A stretch of DNA of 64,000 nt from Aurelia coerulea (GCA_039566865.1 CM076960.1:15041001-15105000); one strand, 5' to 3'. Positions 1 to 11,745 are shown, counted from the stretch's first letter. The notes: generated by a model not told the origin, from the sequence alone. Translations and numbers: made by a program.

Positions 1-1298
1 ACATTGCTGGATTGCCTGATTTGAAAATAGGGGTGATTCTCCCACATCTAAAGTTTTGATTCGTGCAAATATTTTGATTCTTTTTCTTCAGATAAAAATT
101 TTGCGTGCTCTCCTCCGCAGGTACCTTTTCAAGGTTGAGCAGGTGGAGCAGGCACAAGGAGAAAGGGATAAGGGACCTCCATCTCCTTCGTTTTTCTTTC
201 TTCTGTCAATTTGTCTCGAAGATGCTTTGTTCTTCAACAGGAAAATGGCATTACATAAAGTTTGGATGTTAATGTTCGTAAAATACCGCATACCGCGCTG
301 TGAAAGCTCGATACCGCAATACCGCAAGTTTTTCCCGTCATTACCGCAATACCGCACAAAATTTACCCCCGATACCGCAACACCGCAAACCCCGAAGTAC
401 CCCTCTTTCATAACTTGCACCTCCAGATTTCTTTGCTGGGTTTTCATCTCAGTGAACTTGAATTGAACTCGTTCATGAAAAATTTCTCACTGTCGGCACT
501 CTGACACTATTTGCCCCCCTAGCATTTCTTCCCTGGCGCCATCTCTGGTTTATAATGCTACACAAACAATAGTTACTTCGCGACTATCAAAACAAAGGAT
601 CTTATTGGTTGATGCATGATCTTAATGTGTCAAATCTGATGTCAATGATAAACAATACTGCAACAAAAGAGTATGTTATGGGGAATTCTAGCTAAAGGAA
701 TAATAGCAATTATTCTACAACGACATGCAAAGGAATCCTTCAGTCTAATTATTCCTGTGATGACTGAAGATCTTAATCCGATCCAAAGATTAACTTGTTT
801 CACATTCTTAATGGACCATACAAACAAATATAAATGAATCTAGCAACTGTGGACTTCTGCAACTTTGTTGATCTAAGTTTAATTGGTTTCTAGGCGTTAC
901 CTCTACTCTTGCATACTATGTGACGTTTTCTGTTTCTAAGGCTAGAGTAATTCTGTTGGCTCATCTTTCAGAGCATCCTAAATACGATACAACAAAAAGG
1001 CACTGCTCAGTCTCTCACAAGCACTGACAGTCCTTGAATAATCTAACTCCAAAATGTATTACCTAGCTAGGGCATCAAACGGCTTCAAACACAACGTGGA
1101 CACAAGTGCTTTCACAAGCTACTTGCACCAAGGAAAACTAATCGTCCGACCTTACTTAGCCTAACTTATCCGGTCACTAATTAAGGAAATATCTTCTGCA
1201 AATCATGAATAACTTTAGATAACTTTGGGGAACAACAAGATCGAAATTTTAGCTGTATTACACTGTGGTCACATGATCAGAGGTAGAACAATGAAATG
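1..1298. other. Intergenic, no gene recognised
   Basis: AT-rich sequence without a recognisable protein. Short open frames on both strands have no domain or motif. The only structure seen is the degenerate ACCGCA repeat near 284-393, listed separately. Confidence 0.5.
284..393. repeat. Degenerate ATACCGCA tandem repeat
   Basis: The octamer ATACCGCA, or one-base variants such as ACACCGCA, recurs about eight times in 110 bases, mostly in pairs separated by T- or C-rich spacers. No longer inverted repeat encloses it. It could be a subterminal repeat of an unrecognised transposon. Confidence 0.6.
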
Positions 1299-1299
1299 T

Positions 1300-1440
1300 T
1301 AAGAATTTAATTGCCTATGAAATTTGAGTAAAAGTCACCAAAATTGGTGGTTATATCTCTTGTCATTTTAGCGTAACGCAGCAAACACTGATAGGGGAGG
1401 GGGGCCAAAAACGCCCCCCCCCCAGTACGAATAGGGTTAA
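1300..1440 (-). mobile_element. TTAA-type non-autonomous element inside a LINE
   Basis: On the minus strand the sequence starts TTAACCCTATTCG and runs straight into a G-run/C-run hairpin (about 1393-1423). The same TTAACCCTA plus poly-G architecture ends elements at 33.5-34.1 kb and 52.3-53.2 kb. The TTAA lies exactly where the LINE reading frame breaks, right after the codons for GAILMDL, so this is an insertion. The other end is not clear; the lower coordinate is approximate. A TTAA target suggests a piggyBac- or Kolobok-like MITE. Confidence 0.55.
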
Positions 1441-1965
1441 CAAGTCCATTAGAATCGCTCCAACCAAAAAGTGGTTGTCTAAGTTCTGTCTCCACTCCTC
1501 AATCATTCTGAGCAAAACGTGCTGCTGTGTGCTATAAGCGCTTCTATATGCAGCAATGAAAATTGAAAGGCAATTGCAGATATGTTGAAAAAGTTGATTT
1601 TTTACTGTTTTCTCAAAAATTTTCGAAAAAAAATTCAATACGTTAATGGGACGATAATTCTTTTCTATAAAACGATTCTGTCCCCCTTTTATTTAGAGGA
1701 GAAACGGCTGCTTTCTTTCCATCATCAGGAAACCTGCTGTTTCGAAGACTACTGTTCATAGCCTGCGTCAGAGGGATAGGTTAGCTCAACCGCTGCTAAT
1801 CAAATCAATTGCACTGGTATTTAATCTACACCAGTAGATTTCTTACCATCTATCGATTTCAAAAGCTGCTTCACCTCATGTTCGTTTGTCTCATGAAACG
1901 AAAATATTTCAAAAGTTGCAAGATTCTGAATAATAGCTGTAATACTTGGGTGATCCTTTTATTTT
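1441..1965 (-). pseudogene. LINE reverse transcriptase fragment
   Basis: Minus-strand reading shows the N-terminal part of a non-LTR retrotransposon RT. About 1815-1880 reads KSIDGKKSTGVD. After that come a PIPLTQAMNSSL segment and an SKIFEKTVKNQL segment, then AAYRSAYSTQ and MIEEWRQNLDNHFLVGAILMDL-type residues (typical CR1/jockey RT blocks 0-2). There are frameshifts (around 1640-1680), and the catalytic YxDD region is absent because the frame is broken by the TTAA insertion at 1440. Dead copy; the exact clade cannot be set by eye. Confidence 0.75.
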
Positions 1966-1974
1966 TCTAATCTT

Positions 1975-2115
1975 AGCTTAACTGCAATTCTTCGGTAGGG
2001 ACGTTAAACTAGGCGTCCCAGGAGTCCTACGCCTGGATGCAGCATTCATAGCGGGCCTAAATGAGCTTTAAATAGCAAGAAATCCTTTCAGCCCACTTAC
2101 AATAAATTGCTGAGA
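1975..2115 (+). repeat. SINE 3' part, second copy of the family at 38.2 kb
   Basis: The segment with GGGACGTTAAACTAGG, then CGCCTGGATGCAGCAT and AGCTTTAAATAGC, matches bases 38345-38455 in the same order with few differences. The pol III promoter-bearing head seen in the 38.2 kb copy is missing here, so this copy is 5'-truncated or was replaced upstream. Confidence 0.65.
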
Positions 2116-2335
2116 AAAAGTTCTGCAGAGAAATGTAATTCTCTGTCTCCCTCTCACTCCTTTTCTTCTATCTTTCCCGTAAGTGTTAGCTTTTCTATTC
2201 AGTCTTCCTCGTGCAGTGCAAGGTAAATGTTAGTGATGTTGCTAACACATAACGAAGCTGTTGGGAACAGCGCAGTTACCATGCAAATTTGATCAAGCGA
2301 ATTCCTTTCGAGCTCAGCGGCGTCATAACAGGGAG

Positions 2336-2417
2336 CAGGGCAACCTCGTCCCCAGGGCATTTTGTCATATTTGGACGGAGTCCAAATATGTCAAAAGGCC
2401 CTGTGGATGAGGTTGGG
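2336..2417. mobile_element. Palindromic MITE with CAACCTCGTCC ends
   Basis: The left end CAACCTCGTCCCCAGGGC pairs with the right end GCCCTGTGGATGAGGTTG. A nested palindrome CATATTTGGAC/GTCCAAATATG fills the centre, so almost all of it can fold into one hairpin. No coding capacity. Confidence 0.6.
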
Positions 2418-4136
2418 GGCAAGGGGGCCATGGCCCCTCTAAAATGCAAATCGTCGGATTTTTCGGGAATTTAAGGCTTCGTCCGAAAACTACTGACTTT
2501 GGGCATAGTCACTGTTTTGGGCTTCAGCTAATACTGTTCATTTGATCAGTTCAGATTTTGTGCATCGCTTTCAGTTCTTCCCACAAACCTCCAACACGTG
2601 CTCTTTTTGTAGCATTCATTACGGTAGGAATTTTCCAGATATCAGTGCTGGTTTTAGCAGTTTTATATACTGCGTACCAGAGCCTCAACAAAATACAAAA
2701 CAAGACTTTTTGTAAGTTTTGTATGAAGACCTCTTGGAAAAAAAAGCTCGTTGCTTCTGACATAGTCAATAGCAAATATCAGAACCGTCGAGGGGGGGGG
2801 GGTTGGAGGGGGTAAAAGGTCCGGGGCCCGGGCCTCAAAGGGCCCGTAAAAATATCGTTCAACAAAATTTAGTTATTGCTGTAAAATCTCTTTACAGCAA
2901 CTTTTATGGCCATCTACCTGCCTTATAACATACACATAAGAAAAGTTTTCTCAACTTGCTATGTTTAAAAGTTTTGGAATATCCAAAAAAAATTTCTTGA
3001 AAAGGCGTTTCCCGCATTCTCCGGGAGTCTGAAGGGCGTGGTCCCGGAAAATTTTCTTTGGGACTTCACCCCCAAGCCCCCCTTTAGGTTCGATCTTAAG
3101 AAACGGTACAGGGCCCGAGCTGGCTCTCGACGGCCCTGGCAAAGATAAAGTTGATCTAAACAGGTAGGTCCGAAATATCTATTTGAGGATGGCACTTCAT
3201 ATGTTAAGTAGGTGAAATACTTCAAGAGCATTTGTAACGAGTCATGCGTCAGTTTCGATGGACATGTGCGCACGCATAAGCCTCATTTTGCACATATTCT
3301 TGGTGGTTGTGCTCTTTGATGTTGCCAACAAATGCCAACAAATTCTGTGAGGAAGAGCAGTTACCATGCAGATTTGGTCGAGCTAAATCCTTTCGAGCTG
3401 AATTACAATTTACGCAATCTTGACTAACCACAGGGGGCATAACGGCATACCCAGACCCAGGACCACTAGGACAGGACCCTAACGGACCAGACCCTAGGGG
3501 AATGCCATACCCTCGCTTTGATGTTAGATAGGAAGTCAGTCACCGAAAGGAGTGGAAGTTCACTCAAAAAATCTCGTACACGAAATCTTTCTGTTCTGAA
3601 AAAATCTCGTACACTTTTGCTAATGAGTGACCCTCGAAATGTTCTGTGACACACTCAGGCCACTCAACTGATTTCATCGAAGAGAAACTTTCAGACTGCC
3701 CAGCCTCCAAGCTGCGAGTTCATCTCAGCGCTTAGAGCTCAAATTTATCAGGCACGCAAGTAATACTTAGGGACTTTGTTAGCTCCCATGGTGGCCCCAG
3801 AAAATTATTAGGGGGGGGGGGGAGTTGGTCACATGTATCTTCTAAAATATGGGTTACACTCATCTTTTTCGATAAGAAACTGAGGTCTGAGGTCGTTAGG
3901 TAGTTTCTTAAATCTTAGGACATTTCGCTACCAAAGTTTGAATTTTTCTGTATTTCTAGTGCCGAAAATGTAGAATTAATTTCGTTTTGTTAGAAGGGCT
4001 TCCAAACTATTTAATAAGATTTAAAACAATAAGTAATAACATAATTGGCTCTCAACAATTATTGGACACAGCTAATAGCAACAGTAATAGTATATTTGAA
4101 TGAAAGTTACGAAAGCTTCTTAGCATTTTGATACAG
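2418..4136. other. Repeat-rich intergenic DNA, no gene recognised
   Basis: Contains poly-G tracts (about 2792-2801, 3809-3821), GGGCCC-rich segments around 2820-2850 and 3105-3140, and a stretch (3440-3515) that matches 9150-9215 in inverted orientation (the 'ggaccagacccta' region). These look like eroded transposon ends. Open frames here are short and unlike any family I know. Confidence 0.4.
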
Positions 4137-4145
4137 GTGGTGGGG

Positions 4146-4284
4146 TACCCTGGGTTCCAGAGCCAAAAAAAAAATAAAATAAAAAAACATAAAAAAATTA
4201 AAGAAGGAAATCCTTTCTTCCTTCTCTCTTTCTTTTGCAAATTTTCAATTTCTTTCTAATTTTGAGGCTCTGGTACCCAGGGTA
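4146..4284. mobile_element. 139-bp TIR element with 9-bp target duplication
   Basis: Inverted ends TACCCTGGGTTCCAGAGCC and GGCTCTGGTACCCAGGGTA enclose an A-rich/T-rich interior. The flanks carry an exact 9-base direct repeat GTGGTGGGG (4137-4145 and 4285-4293). A 9-bp duplication fits Mutator-like elements, but the family is inferred only from that length. Non-coding. Confidence 0.8.
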
Positions 4285-4354
4285 GTGGTGGGGTAGCATT
4301 TTTCGAAAATTTTAGCCTATTGATATTCTTCTGAGCTGTTTCTTATAAAAATAC

Positions 4355-4504
4355 AGGCCCGTAAGAAGCGGGGGGGGGCAAGGGGGTTTAAGCCTCCCAA
4401 TAATTTTGAAACAATGGTGCCACGCTACAAGCATTAATTAGATGTATTGTTCTCTATTGTTCTAAGAACAATTCCCCCAATCAGAAGCTGCTTCCTACGG
4501 CCTT
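4355..4504. mobile_element. MITE with AGGCCCGTAAGAAGC ends
   Basis: Ends AGGCCCGTAAGAAGC and GCTTCCTACGGCCT are inverted copies. The interior (a G-run, then CAAGCATTAATTAG, then TGTTCTAAGAACA) is shared with a second copy at 61977-62136, where the ends are better preserved. Non-coding. Confidence 0.75.
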
Positions 4505-5444
4505 CTAAAAAGGTGAGTGCACATGCATGATACGAGAAAACAAATGCACCCAAATGCACATTCTGAGATGCAATATTGTTATCATGGGATTTTCAATGCC
4601 CGGGTCAATGCGTGGTTTTAGAGAATGGTTCTATTAACATTTCCAAAATCATCACTTTCTCTTTCGAGATAGCCTCGAAAGCCTTACCCCATCTGCCAAT
4701 TACCACTTCACAATAAACATTACGAACAAATATGTTATCAAAAAAGCTGCCTGCAGTGGCGGACTGGCTACCATTCAACCCACCGGGAGAACAACCAAAA
4801 GGGCGCCAATAGGTGGTCAGGCTGCTTAAGTTTTAGTGAACGGGGCCCCAAAAAACTGTGTGTGGAGGAGAATCAGTTTCTTTCAAAACTATCTGATAAT
4901 ATCTTTTTAAACCCCTCGCCATGGACAGTGGCTTAGCCATTGTCCTATTGTTGGGGGGCAAGTTGCGAGCGAAACGAGCACGAATGGGGGTCTGGGGGCT
5001 TGCCCCCGGAAAAACTTTTGGGGGTCATGCCCTTTAGAATGCCGGAAACACCCTTTTTTAGATAAAGCCACCCATAATCGAAGAATAGAAGGGCTAAGTT
5101 CAATAAAGTTGCAGTTAAATATGTAGCTACTTGGACTTGCCTACTCGCAGGAGGAAACAAGAATGTGCCTGAATAACACAAGCAGATGAAACAGAGTTGA
5201 TTAGAGCTTCCCCTTCTTCTTTTACTTTTAGTCATTTACTCTCATAAAAGTTTTATAGTTTAGAACTCCACTGTCATTGCTAACATCAGAGTACCCATGT
5301 CATGCGTGGCAGATTGATTAGAACATTTTTCAGCGGAAGGGGTGAGTTGGTTGAGCCATCGAGGGCCCATTGGAATGCTAAGGGTTTGGGCCCATGAAGA
5401 AGGTTTTTTGCCATCGTTTGTCAATTTCAATTTGTATTCGTCTT

Positions 5445-7378
5445 CAGGGGCGCAAATGAGGGGGGTGTGGGGGGGGGGAGGTGTGACACCCCCCCCAATA
5501 ATTTCATAACTCGGTCCCAATCGCTATTTTATAGTGATAAAATCGGTCCCGATCCGGCTCTGAACTTGAACCTGAATTTTTCAGGACGTCGATACTCGAA
5601 ATGCAAAATTTCTGTGTTAGCTGTCTTTTGTTTTTTCGTAGAAACTAAGTTTACAGAAAGAAATCCTCGAGATTCCTTTACAACCGTAGAGAGAATGGCT
5701 GGGTATAAGTCGAGTAAGGGATGCCTTCTGAGCCAAAGTAGGGGATGTTTCTGCAAAAATTTTCTTCGTGCTCCAATTTATGGGATAACTGTCACAAAAC
5801 TATGAAGGTTTACTCGCAGCTAATGGCAAGCATGACATCGGGAGATGCGTTCTAAGCCAAAGTAAACGATGTTTCTTCAAAAATTTTCTTCGTGCTCTGA
5901 TTTATAGGATAACTCACAGGATAACTATCACAAAACTATCAAGGTTTCCCCGCTGCTAATGGCAAGCATGACATCGGGAGATGCGTTCTAAGCCAAAGTA
6001 AACGATGTTTCTTCAAAAATTTCCTTCGTGCTCTGATTTATAGGATAACTCACAGGGTAACTGTCACAAAACTATCAAGGTTTCCTCGCTGCTAATGGCA
6101 AGCATGACATCGGGAGATGCGTTCTAAGCCAAAGTAAACGATGTTTCTTCAAAAATTTTCTTCGTGCTCCGATTCATAGGATAACTCACAGGATAACTAT
6201 CACAAAACTATCAAGGTTTCCCCGCTGCTAATGGCAAGCATGACATTGGGAGATGCATTCTAAGCCAAAGTAAGGGACAGTGCAAAGTTTATTTTATAAC
6301 ATGGCCGGTGCAAAACGTAACGGGTAAACTGCTTTTTTTTTAGCTTGTACAGAACTGGGTCAACACATTTTACAAAGCAAATATGAACGGGGCAGTACCT
6401 TTTTATAAGCTCAAGCTGAAGTTTGAAATATGAAATGGCTAATTTTGAGGCCAAAATTGTGGATCATGCAAGTTGAGAAATGCTTGGAAGGATGTGTATG
6501 AACATGACGCAAAATGTCCTTGTCAGTTACTTGCAAGAACGATTCATCAGTCATTTCTCTTCATCTTCAAAGTCGATTTCTTCGTTGACAAAGTCTTGTA
6601 AAGGCAAGAATTGATTATATTATGGTCTTTGGCTAATTCATCGGTGGTACGATACAACATTTGTTGTTCATGAACACGGGGCAGATACATTTTTTTAATG
6701 ACAGGGTGACGGGGCAGTTGGTTTTTTGACAATAATTTCATACAGGGCGAGCAGATTTTTTTGCAAGAATTTTTGTTCTCCACCGGCCATGTAATATAAT
6801 AAATTTTGCCCTGTCCCTAAACGATGTTTCTTCAAAAATTTCTTTCGTGCTCCGATTTATAGGATAACTCACAGGATAACTGTCACAAAACTATCAAGGT
6901 TTCCTCACTGCTAATGGCAAGCATGATATTGGGTGTGGGCCCCAAAAAATTAAAGTAAAGTAAACCAAAGTAAAGGGTGTGGGCCCCAAAAAATTTCCTG
7001 GCCCCCAGGGCCATGCATTTCCCTGCCTCCCTCTTAATTTACCCTGGCCACGCCACTTATTGATTCCATATGAGCAAGCATGCATGCCTAAAAACATGGC
7101 TATTCTGTGAAGCTTTGACTGGATCATTCAGGGCAGATGGCTAAGATTCTAGCCAGAGACAACTTGATGTCGAAAACTGTTTGTTTAATTCCGTTTCGAT
7201 CGTTGGGAAAACACTGTGTCTGTTATAGTTATGTTTTCGGTAAACTATGGCAGATAGGAAAACTTTATTTTTCATACATTTGTAACAACATTTATTGCGC
7301 AAAAATCGGTCCCGCGTGGAAGAAACTCGGTCCTTTGAACACACACCCCTCTCAAAAAAATTTGCATTTGCGCCCCTG
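5445..7378. mobile_element. Nested hAT-like element with CAGGGGCGCAAATG ends
   Basis: Left end CAGGGGCGCAAATGAG and right end TTTGCATTTGCGCCCCTG are inverted copies. The flanking octamers TTCGTCTT and TGTCTTTC are not a clean duplication, so the exact ends or later damage are uncertain. It carries the tandem satellite at about 5700-6290, an unrelated block (6290-6810) and more satellite. A related copy lies in the opposite orientation at 9389-10275. Confidence 0.7.
5700..6290 (+). repeat. Satellite array, about 136-bp unit
   Basis: The marker GACATCGGGAGATGC recurs at about 5834, 5970, 6106 and, with one change, 6242: a period of about 136 bases. Each unit runs through TCTAAGCCAAAGTAA, TTTCTTCAAAAATTT, CGTGCTC, GGATAACTCACAGGATAACT and TATCAAGG. 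A further partial unit is at 6815-6945. The same unit without a 12-bp internal duplication has a 124-bp period at 42.4-42.9 kb. Confidence 0.85.
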
Positions 7379-8484
7379 TGTCTTTCATCTTGAAACTCTT
7401 ATCAAAACGCTAGAAAAACAGCAAATATTCGTGCAATTGAATGGTGCAGTTTAGTGAAATATAAAAAACACGAGGAACATAAAAAGAATGCAAGCGAAGC
7501 GAGCGGAAAATTTTTGAGAAGCATACGTTGACTTTCATGGCATTTTTGAAGAGAGGGGCATTGTCAATAAAAATTAAGGAAGGTATACGTGGTATAAGTA
7601 ACTGCTGAATGCATCTGGAAGTGTAGAAATCGCGATGAAGTGAACAAGTGGCAGCATGTTGCCAAATACGAAAATGTAAATACACATAGAAGTGCTAGCG
7701 AAGCGAGCAGAAATTTCTGAGAAGCACTTGATTTGATTTATATTCTTTCCCACATAGATGCAATACAGATACACAGTTAAAGGTAAGCCTAAGTCGGGTT
7801 CATTGATTCTAAGAAAGCTGCAATGCCTGGACGTGATAACAAGCCAAGCGGTAGTATGATGTTATACGAGACATACTATGATAGATGTTTGGAATTGCGA
7901 GCGAAGCGAGCAGAACATTTTTGGTATCCTTGTTGACTTAAAAATAATGGGAAGATTTCATTTAGTAGTTAAAAGATGGACTTCCTTTTCCCCTTTTCAC
8001 CTTTACAAGCAGGGCTGCTACAACTGTCGGAGGAAAATACAACTTACCCCCCCCCCCCCCCGCCCTTCAGTTTATGGGGGTCCAGGGGCTTGCTCCCGGA
8101 CACTGTTTGAAACCACACCATTTAGAATGTCGGAAAATGCCCCATTATGAATATTAAAGGCTTCTTTGTACACAATTTGCTTTTGAGAAGAAGATTCTCA
8201 TCTAAATAGACTGCATTTGCATTTGGAATACATGAAAAATATGTATTAATCATTTTTAGTTCTGTACGATGATTGTTTTGTTTGCCATTCAAAATAACAT
8301 GTTTTTTGAAAAACAAACTTGAGCAAAGGGCGCACCGGGAAGTTTCCCTTTTGTCCCGGTGGGCCAGTCCGCTTCTGGCTGCCTGCTAAATGATTTGGCA
8401 GTCCCGGCAAACCAACTTGCAAAGAGCATGGAGAAGCCAGAATCAGAGATGGAATACAACGTGGCTGGCATCACGACGTCATTG

Positions 8485-8910
8485 CTCAGGGGGGGGGGGG
8501 GGGGTACTCATTGACTTTCAATACGGGGGGGTCCATGCCAATATTTGGGGTCCGAAATTTTATGTTCAATCAATATTTGGGGACTGTGAATTGCAACATG
8601 AACAAAAATTCAATATTTGGGGTCCACAAATCTGAAGAAAGGAAGAATCGTGCAATTTGGTCCTGAAGTTGCGAATCATGAAATAAATGTTTAGATATTA
8701 TTCAAAAACTGAGAAAGATCAATAAGCTCAGCTTGAAATCATTCAAAAACATTTCAGGGACCCCAGAAATAGATAACAATATTTGGGGTCTCAAAACGTT
8801 AGACTCAATATTTGGGGTCCCCAAAACATCATGCTTAATATTTAGGGGTCAGGAAAGAAATAGTGGCATGGACTCCCCCGTATCGAAAGTTAGGGAGTAC
8901 CCCCCCTGGG
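8485..8910. mobile_element. hAT-like MITE with subterminal motif array
   Basis: G-run and C-run ends (CTCAGGGGG... and ...CCCCCTGGG) are followed by inverted GTACTC/GAGTAC and ATACGGGGG/CCCCCGTAT blocks. An exact 8-bp direct repeat CGTCATTG flanks it (8477-8484, 8911-8918). The interior holds about six copies of CAATATTTGGGGTC or near variants, clustered near both ends as transposase-binding subterminal repeats often are. Non-coding. Confidence 0.75.
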
Positions 8911-9220
8911 CGTCATTGCAACAACTTGAATCACAAAGCAAGGCGAAAAGGTAAAATATTTAGGCCATGCAAGGCCGGATCAAAGTTTGTCTGCTGGTTA
9001 GACGATCTAATATACCATGCATTTTTGCGTTTGTTGTGGCATCCAGAAGGTAGAAGTACAGTGAATGCCTAATTACTTTGGAGCGAGACTTCTGTGTTGG
9101 CCGCAATTGCAAACAAACGCTGGAAGGAAAGTAATGGGTATTCCCCAAGGGTCTGGTCCGTTAGGGTCCGGTCCTACTAGTCTTAGGTCTGGATATTCCG
9201 TTATGCCACCACAGGGGAAA

Positions 9221-10919
9221 CAGTGGCGTAACGGAGCAGCTCGGGGCCCTTAGTAAATTAGCTATTTGGGGGCTCCTTTCTAGCGTATGAAAAAATTTCA
9301 AGGAATGTTGCTGATGTTTGTAAAAGTGATGTTAGAATGTTTGATGAATGAATTTGAGATGTTCATAGTTATATTTTTGTCTGATTAACAGGGGCGCAAA
9401 TGCAGATCTTTTTGAGGGGGTGTGTGTTCAAAGGACCGAGTTTCTTCCACGCGGGACCGATTTTCGCGAAATAAATGTTGTTGCCAATGTACGAAAAAAT
9501 ACAATTTTCCTATCTGCCATAATTTAACAAAAATACACTATAACAGACAAAATGTTTTCCCTAGAATCGAAACGGAATTGAATAAACAGTTTTTGATATC
9601 AAGTTGTCTCTGGCTTGCATCTTAACCATCTGTCCTGAATTATCCAGTCAAAGCTTCATAGACTAGCCACGTTTTTAGGCATGCAAGCTTGCTCATATGG
9701 AATCAATTAGCGGCGTGACCAGAGCAAATTAAGAGGGAGGCATGGAAAGGTAGGGGTCTGGGGGCGAAGCCCCCAGGAAAAATTGTTGGGGCCACACCCT
9801 TTACTTTGGCGTAGAATGCATCTCCCAATATCATGCATGCCATTAGCAACAAGGGAACTTTGATAGTTTTGTGACAGTTATCCAATAAATCTGAGCAAGA
9901 AGAAAATTTTTGAAGAAACAGTCTCTACTTTGGCTTAGAGTGCTTCTCTAATATCATGCATGCCATTAGCAACAAGGGAACTTTGATAGCTTTGCGACAG
10001 TTATCCAATAAATCGGTGCACGAAGAACATTTTTGAAGAAACATCCTTTACTTTGGCTCAGAAGGCATCCCTTACCCAACTCGACCCAACTTATACCCAG
10101 CCATTTTCTCTTTTGTATTAAAGGAATCTCAATGCTTTCTTTCCTGTATACTTAGTTTCTATGATAAAAACAATAAAAGACAGCTAACACAGCAATCTTT
10201 GCATTTTGAGTATCGACCTCTTGAAAAATTCAGCTTCAAGTTAAGACCCGGATCAGGACCAATTTGCGACACAGTTTTGGTAGGTTATATCATATAATTA
10301 CGATATGAGTTTGGTACGTTAGAGCCCTAAAAGCCTCAAATCAGTAGGTATTTACAAAGTTTCCTTATGTATGAAAAAATAAAACAATTTTTAACGAACA
10401 CTTGTTCTTTCCCTGAGACATCTTTTATCTCAAATACGTCCTTATTAGTTTCAGCTTTCAAAAAGGTCGCTCAGCTGTAGCCACACACATTAACTATGGG
10501 ATTGTTACAAAAAGAAAGAGTAACTTGTACAATTGGGGAAACGATGAACGAACACGACTTTCGAGCATCAAATTGATAAAATCGATAATGGTGTTTCTCC
10601 CTGCAATTTCTTCTCTGAATTCGTTAGCAAAAGATCGTAGATCTGATCTGATTCCAAGTCCTCGGTATAATCTTTTTGCATCAAGACTTTTTATGGTTGA
10701 TGAAGCTTTTGTAATATCTTCGTTAGTTCGATAAGAATTTCCTGGTCAAGTATGACCTCGCTGATTATATTGGGGCCTCTTGCTTCCTTAGAATACAATC
10801 TTCCCCTGAAGCTAAACATAGTATTTACTACTTTACCAAAAATTCTTTTTGGGGCCCCTAGAGCTCGGGGGCCCTTAGGAGTTGCTCTAACCCCAACCAC
10901 CGTGCGTTACGCCACTGGC
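9221..10919. mobile_element. Possible hAT-like element with CAGTGGCGTAACG ends
   Basis: CAGTGGCGTAACGGAGC at 9221 and the inverted CGTTACGCCACTG near 10907-10919 both adjoin a 'GAGC...GGGCCC' block, so they look like the two ends of one element. No clean 8-bp duplication is visible, so two separate remnants remain possible. It contains the reversed CAGGGGCGCAAATG element. Confidence 0.45.
9389..10275 (-). mobile_element. Reverse-oriented copy of the CAGGGGCGCAAATG element
   Basis: Starts CAGGGGCGCAAATGCAG. Bases 9420-9625 correspond to the reverse complement of about 7141-7350, and 10205-10260 to the reverse complement of about 5540-5600 (the 'gatactcg' region). Two to three satellite units lie between about 9790 and 10080. 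The far terminus is lost. Relative to 5445-7378 it is shorter, missing part of the interior. Confidence 0.65.
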
Positions 10920-11022
10920 ACGCCCTTTACTTTAGCTAAGAATGCATCTCCCAATAGCATGCTTGCCATAAGCGACAAGGAAACTTTGATATTTTTGTGA
11001 CATATGCTATAAATTGGAGTAC
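10276..11022. other. Intergenic, no gene recognised
   Basis: Short frames, for example 10525-10734 plus, show no known domain. One satellite unit is visible at about 10925-11018 and is interrupted at 11022 by the next element. Confidence 0.4.
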
Positions 11023-11442
11023 ACGTATCTTTTATAAGAAACTTGGATCAGCACTTAGTACTAAAAGTTTCTTAATTTCGCATGAAAATGTTGGTGTTTT
11101 AGTAGTAAAAGTTTCTTAATTAGTTTCTTATTTTTTGGGCCTAAAATTGCGGTATTGTTCGAAGTTGAGCCTTCTTCTACACAAAGGGCTTCCATTTTGC
11201 ATATTGACATTGTCATCAAGAAGAAGCCATGCACATCAAGGCAAAAATTTACCAATTTTGCAGTTAAAAGTCAAGGAAAGATGAAGGTACCTTTGTTAGA
11301 GAGACATAGAATAAGAGAGACATACAGAAATAGAGTTTTAGAGTTTCTTAACTGTTCTTGAGCGTAGTACTAGAGTTTCTTAAATTTTTGGTCTTCGTAG
11401 TACTAGTTTCTTATAAACCAGTTTCTTATAAGAAAGAAACGT
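11023..11442. mobile_element. TIR element with ACGTAT...AAGAAACT ends, inserted in satellite
   Basis: Ends ACGTATCTTTTATAAGAAACT and AGTTTCTTATAAGAAAGAAACGT are inverted copies, and GTAC occurs on both sides (11019-11022, 11443-11446). The satellite unit at 12491 reads GGAGTACGAGG without interruption, so it is an uninserted reference for this site. The motif GTTTCTTA recurs inside. Related ends occur at 26611-27606 and 41830-41990. Confidence 0.7.
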
Positions 11443-11446
11443 GTAC

Positions 11447-11565
11447 GAGGAAAATTTTTGAAGAATTGTCCTTTACTTTGGCTTAGAATGCATCTCCCAA
11501 TATCATGCTTGCCTTGAGCGACAAGGAAACTTTGATATTTTTGTGACGGTCATCCTATAAACCCG
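11447..11565 (+). repeat. Satellite unit, continuation after insertion
   Basis: The rest of the satellite unit interrupted at 11022 resumes here (ACGAGGAAAATTTTTGAAG, then TTTACTTTGGCTTAGAATGC). Confidence 0.65.
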
Positions 11566-11745
11566 GGGGTGAAGCTACCCAAAACCGGGGTACGGGGACT
11601 TGTAGACCCCGGTTTTGGGTCATAAATTCTGATCAGTCCCCAGTTTTGGGTCATAAATTTCTCACAATCCCCGGTTTTGGGTTATAAATTCATACCAACA
11701 CCTTTTTTCAGGAAGATCCTATCATCCTCAGTTTTGGGTAGGAAT
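11566..11745 (+). repeat. Short tandem motif CCCCGGTTTTGGGTCATAAA
   Basis: Four to five imperfect copies of CCCGGTTTTGGGT(C/T)ATAAATT occur between 11575 and 11745, partly inverted at the left (ACCCAAAACCGGGG). This resembles a subterminal array of a DNA transposon; no matching far end was found. Confidence 0.55.

Larger units (their letters stand above)
4754..8377. mobile_element. hAT-like composite element with 8-bp target duplication
   Basis: Starts CAGTGGCGGACTGGC and ends GCCAGTCCGCTTCTG. It is bounded by an exact 8-base direct repeat GCTGCCTG (4746-4753 and 8378-8385). The CAGTGG end and 8-bp duplication are the hAT signature. The same termini bound the element at 42048-43645. Inside are a nested CAGGGGCGCAAATG-ended element, a 136-bp satellite and G-rich hairpins. 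No transposase is recognisable, so it is non-autonomous. Confidence 0.8.

Noticed and set aside
5700..6290. CRISPR-like regularly spaced repeat
   Set aside because: Units of 124-136 bases are contiguous without unique spacers of constant size; the genome is eukaryotic. It is a satellite.
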